Source of the DNA: Oscillatoria salina IIICB1
Lineage (GTDB): Bacteria; Cyanobacteriota; Cyanobacteriia; Cyanobacteriales; SIO1D9
NCBI RefSeq assembly: GCF_020144665.1
Contig: NZ_JAAHBQ010000163.1
Span: 1 to 64,000, forward strand
Length of the DNA: 64,000 nucleotides
Direction: 5' to 3'
The notes under the pieces were generated by a model, which was not told the DNA's origin, did no database searches, and worked only from the letters and a program-made list of their open reading frames with translations. Numbering within the stretch: position 1 is the stretch's first letter; each line of letters starts with the position of its first letter. The position numbers and the translations under genes were made by a program. Below are positions 44,405 to 51,926 of this stretch, in pieces.

Positions 44405-45097
44405 TTACGGAAATTTTAAATAAGTTTTCACCTGCAAATGATCGCTGTTATAAAGTGATATATTAACCAAAATATTTAGATACTCTGTATCTCCGGGGTT
44501 ATAACTTAAAAATAGTCCTCTTTGGATTTCCCATTTTTGTAATGTATCTTTCCATTTTTCATACTTAATTTGCGCAAATTCATCACTAACGCTAGTAATT
44601 TGCACGCAAAGAGGTTTTTCTTGACGATTACTAACTATTAAGTCAGTAGCCATCGAAAGATCTGCCACATAGCGGTGTAAAAAAGTCCCATTACGACGGA
44701 CGATATCTTGGGCTAAAGATTGTACTATTTGAGCATCAGCTTGATTAAATTCTCCCGCCATTAATTTTTGTTTCCAAAGGAAAAATTTTGGATCTTTTTC
44801 GTGGAGCCATTTAGGGAAAATATAACCGTACCAGTATCTTTCCGTTGGTGTCATCAATTCAAAAGCTGCTTGCTGTTCCTCTTCCGAAGACAAACTATGT
44901 AATGTTAACCAAACTTTAGAATCTTTAATAAGCTGTAGCAAAAAAGCAGTGACAAATTTTTTCGCAGTTAGGGAACCGGGCTTAAGGTCTTTTAGCCAAC
45001 GGTTTACTTGCTCTAATCTCTGCGCTAAACTGGGGTCTAGCTCCGATGCTTCAACAATCAGGGTTTGAATCTGCTCCTTAACTTGTTTTCCTTGCAA
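44405..45097 (-). CDS. Hypothetical protein, 230 aa, possibly nuclease-like C-terminus
   Basis: Starts at a TTG (45097) with AGGA 6 bases upstream; no ATG gives a fuller frame, and an in-frame TAG lies a few codons before. The N-terminal half is helical. The C-terminal half (DLSMATDLIVSNRQEKPLCVQITSVSDEF) has the strand-Asp...hydrophobic-Gln-x-Thr pattern sometimes seen in PD-(D/E)XK-like folds, but the catalytic lysine is missing, so this is a weak hint. Followed by a 158-residue unknown on the same strand. Confidence 0.6.
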   Translation of the reverse strand: MQGKQVKEQIQTLIVEASELDPSLAQRLEQVNRWLKDLKPGSLTAKKFVTAFLLQLIKDSKVWLTLHSLSSEEEQQAAFELMTPTERYWYGYIFPKWLHEKDPKFFLWKQKLMAGEFNQADAQIVQSLAQDIVRRNGTFLHRYVADLSMATDLIVSNRQEKPLCVQITSVSDEFAQIKYEKWKDTLQKWEIQRGLFLSYNPGDTEYLNILVNISLYNSDHLQVKTYLKFP

Positions 45098-45451
45098 AGA
45101 ATGTCCTGCTCTCGTCTAACTCAAGCTTAGTGTTCGTAACTTTAATTTTATGGGAATTTTCCTTTTTTCTCAACCCTCTTCCTTTGAGTTTAACTTTAGT
45201 TTAAGGTTACTAAAACGAGAGTGAAAAGCTTTTTCTGGGCGATCTAATTAGTTAATTTATGTAGCAAACAATTGCGATCGCTAACGAAATGGTGTTAAAA
45301 ACTGAAAGCCAAAAACATCTCCTGAAAGAAAGTATTTATTTGGCTAATTTTGTGGTATTTTAGGTTAAATTTAGAATTCAGGTGGCGCGATCGCGCGTGT
45401 GCTCGACTCCGATCTGATAAGATTACTTCTTATTCGATAAAAACCACAGGT
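45098..45451. other. Gene-free gap of 354 bases
   Basis: No coding frame that can be supported is present; the frame upstream of the next gene lacks a ribosome binding site and uses non-protein-like codons. The AT-rich stretch around 45180-45230 (TTTAACTTTAGTTTAAGG) could carry the promoters of the divergent genes. No repeat or hairpin stands out. Confidence 0.4.
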
Positions 45452-45784
45452 ATGGCAATGAACAAGCAAGTATTGATGGAAGAATTAGATCGGGCGATCG
45501 CCAAAGCTCGTCCCGACAGCGAAAAGTTATTTTTTCGTTTGCTCAAGGAAGTGTGGCAAATTGACTGGACTGTGGCTCCTTATGATGTTTATGGACACAT
45601 GATAGAATTCGATATCCCCTACTTTCTTCGTTTTATGCGGATGGATTTAGGAGATGAAGCTGAAGAACACCAACTGATCCTAGACTGGATTCAAAGTCGT
45701 ACAACCCTTCGAGACACTAACTCTCGCGACGCTCTGATTTCTTTGATGGATGAGTGTAACCAAATCCGAATCCAAGCAAGATAA
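45452..45784 (+). CDS. Conserved hypothetical protein, 108-110 aa
   Basis: Two ATGs two codons apart are possible; the second (45458) has AGG 7 bases upstream. The frame is open 34 codons before, but that segment is not protein-like. The product starts MNKQVLMEELDRAIAKARPDSE, with FFRLLKEVWQIDWTVAPYDVYGHMIEFD and an EEHQLILDWIQSRTTL helix. It is soluble and acidic, with no known motif. It converges with the flotillin gene (83 bases). Role unknown. Confidence 0.72.
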   Translation: MAMNKQVLMEELDRAIAKARPDSEKLFFRLLKEVWQIDWTVAPYDVYGHMIEFDIPYFLRFMRMDLGDEAEEHQLILDWIQSRTTLRDTNSRDALISLMDECNQIRIQAR

Positions 45785-45866
45785 ATCCAGCAAAGGGTCA
45801 TCGGTTGCGGGTTTGCGGCAAGAGCGCTCGTGCTGCCAGCCCCAACTACACTATTCATAACAACCA

Positions 45867-47384
45867 TTAAACATCTTGATCCAGCCAAGCTTCAACCATT
45901 GTTGTCGGAATGTGAATAACCGGGTGAGCAAAAATCGCATTTAAAGCTTCTTTACCGCCAGCATTCATTGCCTTTTGTAACCGTTGTCTCAAACTAGGAC
46001 TGCGTTTAATCGCTCGTTCCACCGATTTTTCCGCTTCCGGAATAGTTTGTTTAGCTTCAGCCAAGCGATCGAGAAACTGCTGCATATCACTCCGAAGACG
46101 ATTCCAAGACTGCTCATCTGGGGTGATAACCTCCACAGGTTGAATAACTTGAGTTTGATTATTGCCAATTTTGCGAACTGTCTCAGCCAAATCTACACCC
46201 GTCGTCTGACGTAATTGTTCCAGGAAAGAGACAATTTTCGTAACATTGCTACCGTTATTCGTATCAATTACCGTCACATTATCCACGTCCACATCAGGTA
46301 CAGTAGAAGCCATTGTTTTGAGTAAAGTTTCCAGCTTTTGGAAGAGGAAAATTTCTCGAGCCGAAGGTCCAGCAGTTTTCCAAGACTCAGCCAAACGGCG
46401 CGTACCTTCAGCTTGCGCCTTACCATCCTCAATAATTATCGCCGCATTACCCTTTGCTTGGGCGATCGCCCGCTTAGATTCTGCTTCTGCGGGAGCCACC
46501 ACATCTGCTTGTAACTGTTGCTCTACTTGCTTAATCCGCTCGGTTTGTACCCCTACTTCTGCCTCAGTACGAGCGACTTCCGAAGCAATTTCCGCTTTCG
46601 CTTCCGCAATTAACGCCTCTCGCTTGGTAAGCGCATCCTTAAGGCGGCGATCGGCTTCGGCTTTGGCTATGGCAATTTGGGTTTCAATACGTCGCAGAGA
46701 AGTTTTCTTATTATTTTCTGCTTCTTGAATTACCGATTCAGCCTGCGCTTGCGCCTCAGCAATCCGTGCATCTCTTAACAAATCTGCTTGTTGTTTGCGT
46801 CCGATCGAGTTGAGATAACTCACATCATCAGAAATATTTTGTACCTGCAAAGTATCCAAAACCAAGCCTAACTTTTCTAAATCATCCTCAGCTTCTTCCA
46901 GCAAACTTTTTGCAAAAGCAATCTTATCTTCATTAACTTGTTCCGGAGTCAAACTTGCCAAAACTCCGCGTAAATTTCCTTCTAAAGTTTCCTTGGCAAT
47001 TTGCTCAATTTGCTTGCGAGTTTTCCCCAACAAACGCTCGATCGCATTATGAATTGTTGGTTCCTCACCAGCAATTTTAATATTTGCCACCGCCTCTACC
47101 GTCAAAGGAATACCACCTTTCGAGTAAGCATTAGTTACCTTCAGCTCGATGATCATATTGGTTAAATCCATGCGAAACGCACGTTCTAACACTGGAACTC
47201 GTAAGCTACTACCTCCTTTAACCAAACGATAGCCTACCTTTCGACTACCTTTAATTTTCGAGGAACTACCAGCAAAGATTAGCACTTCACTCGGCTGGCA
47301 AATATAGTAAAGATTGCGAATTGAAAAAACTATCGAACCAGTACCGAGTCCTAGAATTCCTAGTAAGATAATGATTATTTCCAT
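45867..47384 (-). CDS. Flotillin-like SPFH protein
   Basis: 505 residues. An N-terminal membrane hairpin (about 2-22) precedes an SPFH/band-7 domain (about 25-185: YICQPSEVLIFAG, TPEQVNEDKIAFAK). From about 200-330 a coiled coil rich in Ala-Glu-Ala (IAEAQAQAESVIQEAE, ALIAEAKAEIASEVARTEAE) matches the flotillin domain. The C-terminal helices include VKIVSFLEQL-like assembly segments. Flotillins build ordered lipid platforms and cages at the membrane. It is the last gene of an NfeD-flotillin-flotillin set and is 48 bases after its paralogue. Confidence 0.9.
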   Translation of the reverse strand: MEIIIILLGILGLGTGSIVFSIRNLYYICQPSEVLIFAGSSSKIKGSRKVGYRLVKGGSSLRVPVLERAFRMDLTNMIIELKVTNAYSKGGIPLTVEAVANIKIAGEEPTIHNAIERLLGKTRKQIEQIAKETLEGNLRGVLASLTPEQVNEDKIAFAKSLLEEAEDDLEKLGLVLDTLQVQNISDDVSYLNSIGRKQQADLLRDARIAEAQAQAESVIQEAENNKKTSLRRIETQIAIAKAEADRRLKDALTKREALIAEAKAEIASEVARTEAEVGVQTERIKQVEQQLQADVVAPAEAESKRAIAQAKGNAAIIIEDGKAQAEGTRRLAESWKTAGPSAREIFLFQKLETLLKTMASTVPDVDVDNVTVIDTNNGSNVTKIVSFLEQLRQTTGVDLAETVRKIGNNQTQVIQPVEVITPDEQSWNRLRSDMQQFLDRLAEAKQTIPEAEKSVERAIKRSPSLRQRLQKAMNAGGKEALNAIFAHPVIHIPTTMVEAWLDQDV

Positions 47385-47432
47385 CTCTAACCAACCTCAA
47401 ATTTTGCTTGTTTTCCGATCGCCAATTACCCT

Positions 47433-48815
47433 TTAACTTTTACCATTTCTATTGTGACTGGTAAGCGTACCTGCAACATCAATACCGAGAGTTTTATCAA
47501 CTTGGGTTAAAAACTGACTGACAATTTCTGGATAAGCATTTGCTAGGGAAGCAAGGGCTTTTCCGTCGCCATTATCGATAACATTGATTTTGTTTAAACG
47601 CACGCGACCGGGAATTTGTGCTGCTTGTTGTAAGACCATTTCTATCTGCTGAATTAAGAATAATTCCGCCGCATCAGTACCTGTTTCTTGCCAAACTTGA
47701 GAAAGCATATCGTTAACTAAAGCTGCGGCTTTAGCATTTTCAGCAAATACGGCTGCTTCACCTTTAGCAAGTAATTCTTTAGCTTGTCTGGCTGCTTCTG
47801 CGGGTAAAACTTCATCAGCTTCGAGGCGTAATCTTTCCAATTCGGCGCGAACTGTTTGGAGTTTTTGTTCGGCTTTGGCTCTAGCTTCTTTGGCGGCTGC
47901 TGTGGTACGTTCTTCTTCAGAACGGGCTAATTGTTCGAGTTCTGCCTTGATTTTGCGTAATTCGTTTTCTTTTTCCTGAATAAAAGTTTTGGCTTGAGTT
48001 TGGGCGACTTCTGCTTGGCGATCGCAGTCGGCTTCGATTTGTTCGGCTTCGGCGATCGCATTTGATTCGGCGATTTCTGCGTCGCGCTGAATTAAGGCAA
48101 TTTGACGGCGACCGATGGAACTGAGATAATCAACATCGTCGGAAACGCTTTGAATTTTCAGCGTATCTAGATGTAAGCCGAGTTTCGAGAGATCGCGAGA
48201 AACATCATTAGCAATACGTTCGGCGAAACGCAAGCGATCTTCGTTGAGTTGTTCGGGAGTCAAAGTAGCGACAACACCGCGCAAATTACCTTCAAGAGTT
48301 TCTCTCGCGACACGGGCAATTTCTTTGCGATCGTGATCAAGAAAACGTTCGATCGCGTTACCAACTATTTTCGGGTTACTGGAAATTTTGACATTGGCGA
48401 TCGCTTGAATATTTAGTGGCGTTCCTCCTTTAGAATAAGCATTGCGTACCTCTACTGGTACTGGCATGGTAGTTAAATCCATGTTTTTCACTTGTTCGAG
48501 GATGGGAATGCAAATTGTTCTCCCGCCAAAAATTACCCGATAACCAATTTCTTGTCCTTCTTTCGTGCGTCGCTTGCGACCTGCTAAGACTAAAATTTCA
48601 TTAGGTTTACAGATTCGCATAAACGTATTGAGAAACCAGATAATCAGGATGACACCAAACAAAGATAACGCGATCGGCAAAGCGGATATAACTTGACTGC
48701 CTAAAGTGTCAGTTTGCGCTATAACTGGTTGCAATTGCGCCACTTCAGTTGTCGTAATTTCCTCTGCTGGTTTAGTAGTAGCAAGATATTCTACTGATGC
48801 AAATTGATTTTCCAT
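47433..48815 (-). CDS. Flotillin-like SPFH protein, paralogue
   Basis: 460 residues. An N-terminal extension (about 1-35, with TTKPAEEITTTEVAQLQPV) precedes a single membrane segment (IALSLFGVILIIWFLNTFM) and the SPFH domain (CKPNEILVLAGRKRRTKEG, NAYSKGGTPLNIQAIANVKI). The coiled coil spans about 240-370 with EAEQIEADCDRQAEVAQTQAK. It shares about 40% of residues with the neighbouring flotillin by eye, mostly in SPFH, suggesting hetero-oligomers like Bacillus FloA/FloT. The pair and an NfeD-like protein form one operon. Confidence 0.9.
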   Translation of the reverse strand: MENQFASVEYLATTKPAEEITTTEVAQLQPVIAQTDTLGSQVISALPIALSLFGVILIIWFLNTFMRICKPNEILVLAGRKRRTKEGQEIGYRVIFGGRTICIPILEQVKNMDLTTMPVPVEVRNAYSKGGTPLNIQAIANVKISSNPKIVGNAIERFLDHDRKEIARVARETLEGNLRGVVATLTPEQLNEDRLRFAERIANDVSRDLSKLGLHLDTLKIQSVSDDVDYLSSIGRRQIALIQRDAEIAESNAIAEAEQIEADCDRQAEVAQTQAKTFIQEKENELRKIKAELEQLARSEEERTTAAAKEARAKAEQKLQTVRAELERLRLEADEVLPAEAARQAKELLAKGEAAVFAENAKAAALVNDMLSQVWQETGTDAAELFLIQQIEMVLQQAAQIPGRVRLNKINVIDNGDGKALASLANAYPEIVSQFLTQVDKTLGIDVAGTLTSHNRNGKS

Positions 48816-48893
48816 CGTTTTATCCTCAAGATGCCATTAGTCATTGAAAATGAACTAATAACTAATAACTAATCACCAAAAACTAACAACCAA

Positions 48894-49487
48894 CTAATCC
48901 TTAATAAAATTTTCTTCCGACACTACCCAGACGCGATTTTCTTCCATTCCCACGACATAAACCGTTTCTCCCACAGCAAAATCACGATCCTCTTCGGTGT
49001 AAGCGAGTAAAGCTACCGTCGAACCCTTGACACTAACGCTAACTTTTCCCCGACTATCAGCAGCGAAAGGTATTTCTACCCTAGCTTCCAAACCGATCAA
49101 ATCGTGGGAACGCACCAGACTATCTACCTTGCGTCGTCGTAAACCGCGTAACACCCACGCGATCGCTGTACCGCAGAAAATACCAATTGCTAAGGAAATA
49201 TAAGCAACTTGTTCTGGACTCAGTTCTAACCTTGACAACAAAATACCTGTCAGTCCAAAAAAACAAGTCCCAAATGTCCAAAATCTTAAGCTAAATATCG
49301 GTAGCCAAACACGTCGATACTTGAGTTGGGTTCTTCTTCCTGACTCTTCTTCTTCATCTGGTGTGTCAGTAATTTCTAAATCAGTATCAAAATCGTTATC
49401 AAATTCAACACCATCAAACCCTGCTACTACTGAGAGAGCAACAAAAATGCCACCAATTAGGAAACAAAAAAAGTAGACTGAAAGCAT
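48894..49487 (-). CDS. NfeD/YuaF-like membrane protein
   Basis: 197 residues from ATG 49487; a TTG 11 codons upstream is less likely. Membrane helices lie near 2-23 (LSVYFFCFLIGGIFVALSVVAG), 69-88 and 92-115. An acidic linker (DTDLEITDTPDEEEES) follows the first, and the C-terminal 70 residues (IGLEARVEIPFAADSRGKVSV, VYVVGMEENRVWVVSEE) form the OB-like barrel typical of NfeD partners. Such proteins accompany flotillins in many bacteria, as YuaF does in Bacillus. It is the first gene of the three-gene set. Confidence 0.85.
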   Translation of the reverse strand: MLSVYFFCFLIGGIFVALSVVAGFDGVEFDNDFDTDLEITDTPDEEEESGRRTQLKYRRVWLPIFSLRFWTFGTCFFGLTGILLSRLELSPEQVAYISLAIGIFCGTAIAWVLRGLRRRKVDSLVRSHDLIGLEARVEIPFAADSRGKVSVSVKGSTVALLAYTEEDRDFAVGETVYVVGMEENRVWVVSEENFIKD

Positions 49488-49570
49488 CTCTTCAGGGCTA
49501 ACTAATGCCTTATGTTCCAATATGCGCCCGACTCTAAGCTAACTCACACTTTTCGGAACGGCAAGATCGG

Positions 49571-49706
49571 TTATCAGTGACCAGTGACCAGTTATCAGGG
49601 AACAGTTAACAGTAAACAGTTAGCAGTTAACAGTGACCAGTGACCAGTTATCAGGGAACAGTTAACAGTAAACAGTTAGCAGTTAACAGTGACCAGTGAC
49701 CAATGG
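49571..49706. repeat. STRR with a 56-bp higher-order unit
   Basis: Heptamers CAGTGAC, CAGTTAT, CAGGGAA, CAGTTAA, CAGTAAA and CAGTTAG run in a fixed order of eight units (56 bases). The block at 49575-49630 is repeated base for base at 49631-49686, and a third copy begins at 49687. This is duplication of a whole block rather than slippage of single heptamers. It lies between the NfeD and nadA genes. Confidence 0.92.
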
Positions 49707-49721
49707 CTAGTTTAATATAAT

Positions 49722-49750
49722 TGTCATCCTTCGCGAAGCGAAGGATGACA
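49722..49750 (-). terminator. 29-base hairpin after nadA
   Basis: TGTCATCCTTCGC (49722-49734) and GCGAAGGATGACA (49738-49750) give a perfect 13-bp stem with a three-base loop. It starts 17 bases past the nadA stop on the minus strand. There is no clear T-run, so it may be a terminator or a dispersed palindrome next to the STRR. Confidence 0.55.
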
Positions 49751-49767
49751 CTACGAAACAACTAACT

Positions 49768-50742
49768 TTATGCACTCATTTCTAACATTCGCTGCATTGG
49801 CTTGAGGGCAGCTTTACGAGTTTCTTCGGGTAAAATAATCTCCGGGGTGCGATTTTTCATCGCTAAATAAATCTTCTCCAATGTGTTCAAACGCATATGA
49901 GGACACTCATTGCAAGCACAACTTTTCATCGGTGGGGCTGGGATAAACTTTTTGTGGGGTGTTTGCTTTTGCATTTGGTGAATGATCCCAGGTTCCGTAG
50001 CGACGATGAAAGCTTTGGTATCGCTTTCGTGGACATATTTCAGCAAAGCTGATGTGGAACCGATGTAGCTAGCATGACGCAAAACTTGGGGTTCGCATTC
50101 GGGATGGGCTATTACTTCGGCTTCTGGATGTTCAACTTGTAACTGCACGATTTTCTTTTCGGAAAATAGTTCGTGTACCATGCAGCTACCTTGCCATAGA
50201 ACCATTTCGCGATTAGTTTGCGCCATTACATAACGACCGAGATTTTGGTCTGGTGCAAAAATAATTGGTTGGTCTTTGGGTATTTGGTTAACTATGCGAA
50301 CTGCATTGGAGCTAGTACAGATAATATCGCTCATCGCCTTAATTTCGGCGGTGCAGTTGACGTAAGAAATAACTAAATGATCCCGATGTTGGGCTTTGAA
50401 TTTGGCGAAAGCATCGGGCGGACAGCTATCTGCAAGAGAACAGCCTGCGTTTAAGTCTGGTAAGAGAACCAGTTTATCAGGATTGAGGATTTTTGCTGTC
50501 TCTGCCATGAAATGTACTCCAGCAAAGACAATGACATCAGCGTTGGTGGTGGCTGCTTGTCGCGAAAGCCCCAGTGAGTCGCCGATATAGTCGGCGATGT
50601 CTTGAATATCTGGATCTTGATAGTAGTGGGCTAAGATAACCGCGTTTAACTCTTGTTTGAGATCGGCGATCGCTCTAAACAAGTCGCTGGGAATCGCGGT
50701 TACTTGGTTTGGTGCTGGTTTAGGAAGTACAGTGGTAAACAA
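49768..50742 (-). CDS. nadA: Quinolinate synthase NadA
   Basis: 324 residues. NadA condenses iminoaspartate with dihydroxyacetone phosphate into quinolinate, the NAD precursor. The [4Fe-4S] cluster cysteines are in [19 protein letters not shown] and [10 protein letters not shown], and the family start [26 protein letters not shown] is complete. The start is a TTG at 50742: an in-frame TAG lies upstream and no ATG gives the normal N-terminus. It is dependent on Fe-S assembly. Read alone, followed by a hairpin. Confidence 0.96.
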   Translation of the reverse strand: MFTTVLPKPAPNQVTAIPSDLFRAIADLKQELNAVILAHYYQDPDIQDIADYIGDSLGLSRQAATTNADVIVFAGVHFMAETAKILNPDKLVLLPDLNAGCSLADSCPPDAFAKFKAQHRDHLVISYVNCTAEIKAMSDIICTSSNAVRIVNQIPKDQPIIFAPDQNLGRYVMAQTNREMVLWQGSCMVHELFSEKKIVQLQVEHPEAEVIAHPECEPQVLRHASYIGSTSALLKYVHESDTKAFIVATEPGIIHQMQKQTPHKKFIPAPPMKSCACNECPHMRLNTLEKIYLAMKNRTPEIILPEETRKAALKPMQRMLEMSA

Positions 50743-50898
50743 TTTGCTTGATCGGGATCGGCAATGTAAATTTTTCTATCTTAATTATAGTTATTTTTAC
50801 CAAAAATTGCACCTGTTTCGGAATAGAGGGGAAAAGATTGGGCTAGATCCCAGCGCTGTAAACGGTTCTAGCGGGCTAATCGAGAAAACCGAGATTCG

Positions 50899-51564
50899 TT
50901 AAAATCCTGGTAAGTTCCAAAACTCAGGGTTAAATTCGCTTAAGGAGTTGAGAACTAGATCGGCATTTTGGTATAAACTGCGATCTATGTCAGGATCGGG
51001 AACTGCAACCACCGACATTCCGGCGGCAAAAGCGGCTTGTACGCCAGAGAGAGAATCTTCAAAAACTAAACATTCTTCTGGAGAAGCACCTAAACGTTGG
51101 GCTGCGAGGAGAAAAATATCTGGTGCGGGTTTACCTTGTTTTAAATCGGGGTCATCTCCGGTTACGATACAGTTAAACAAACTAAACCATTGTTGATGAC
51201 GGCTGGTTTTTAAGGCAAAGGTATGTTTGGCGGTGCTGGTAGCAACGGCTTGGGGTAAGCGATGCTGATGAAAGTGTTTGGTGAGATTTACTGCTCCTGG
51301 AAGAGGTTGAGCTTGGGAGTATAATTTCTGAATAATCTTTTCTCGCTCTTGGAGATATTTCTTTGGAGAAAGGGGTATTTTGAGGATTTCGACGATAATG
51401 GTGGCTGAATCGAGGGCATTTCTTCCGGCAATTTTCGCTTTTACCGATTTATCGAAAATTTTACCGTAACGAGCAGCGATCGCCTGGTTAACTTTAGCGT
51501 TAATTGATTCGGTGTTTAAAAGTAAACCGTCTAAGTCGTAGATAAGATAAGCTATTGTAGGCAC
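50899..51564 (-). CDS. HAD-superfamily phosphatase (subfamily IA)
   Basis: 221 residues from GTG 51564. Motif I is YDLDGLLLNTE (nucleophile and acid Asp), motif II VATSTAKH, motif III the Lys in LKQGKPAPDIFL, and motif IV VFEDSLSGVQAAFAAGM. A helical cap lies between motifs I and II (about 20-80). It resembles the GS1/YniC-type phosphatases acting on sugar or nucleoside phosphates; the substrate cannot be told. It is divergent from the candidate RNA region and has 156 bases to nadA. Confidence 0.88.
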   Translation of the reverse strand: MPTIAYLIYDLDGLLLNTESINAKVNQAIAARYGKIFDKSVKAKIAGRNALDSATIIVEILKIPLSPKKYLQEREKIIQKLYSQAQPLPGAVNLTKHFHQHRLPQAVATSTAKHTFALKTSRHQQWFSLFNCIVTGDDPDLKQGKPAPDIFLLAAQRLGASPEECLVFEDSLSGVQAAFAAGMSVVAVPDPDIDRSLYQNADLVLNSLSEFNPEFWNLPGF

Positions 51565-51718
51565 ATTTATTTCCTCTAAACCTTTCTCTATGGACTCTTC
51601 AGTCTATAACCCTGCGGAAGAAAATCTTTTTTCTCATCCGTTACTCAACCAATCTAATTGAAATACATCTGTAACCCACCATGTTGCCGAGAACCTCGAT
51701 ACCCACTATTACTCATCT

Positions 51719-51871
51719 TATAATCCGCACCCCCTACCTTAGGGAAATTAGCTTAGCTTGATTGTGCGAGAAGCCCTACGTCCATGGGTAGGAAGTTCAG
51801 CGTTGCGGAATAATGAAGCTGATTCAGCAACACCTTTTGGCTTAAACTGAAGATCGCACAATTCCCTTTTT
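51719..51871 (+). ncRNA. Candidate structured RNA or IS605-type end remnant
   Basis: A TATAAT (51719-51724) precedes a multi-branched structure: outer 9-bp stem 51761-51769 with 51854-51862, hairpin CCTAC/GTAGG (51775-51779, 51788-51792), stem TTCAG/CTGAA (51796-51800, 51847-51851) and GTTGC/GCAAC (51802-51806, 51827-51831). TTTTT follows at 51867. All pairings nest, as expected of one RNA. It ends 55 bases before the orthocaspase ATG, so it could be that gene's leader. GAAGCCCTAC...GGGTAGG also resembles the hairpin at right ends of IS200/IS605 elements. The upstream -35 is not clear. Confidence 0.4.
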
Positions 51872-51926
51872 GCTGTGTAAGTCCTAAACTGAATTTGTTA
51901 CTTAAAATTTGCAGACAGAGGGGCAG

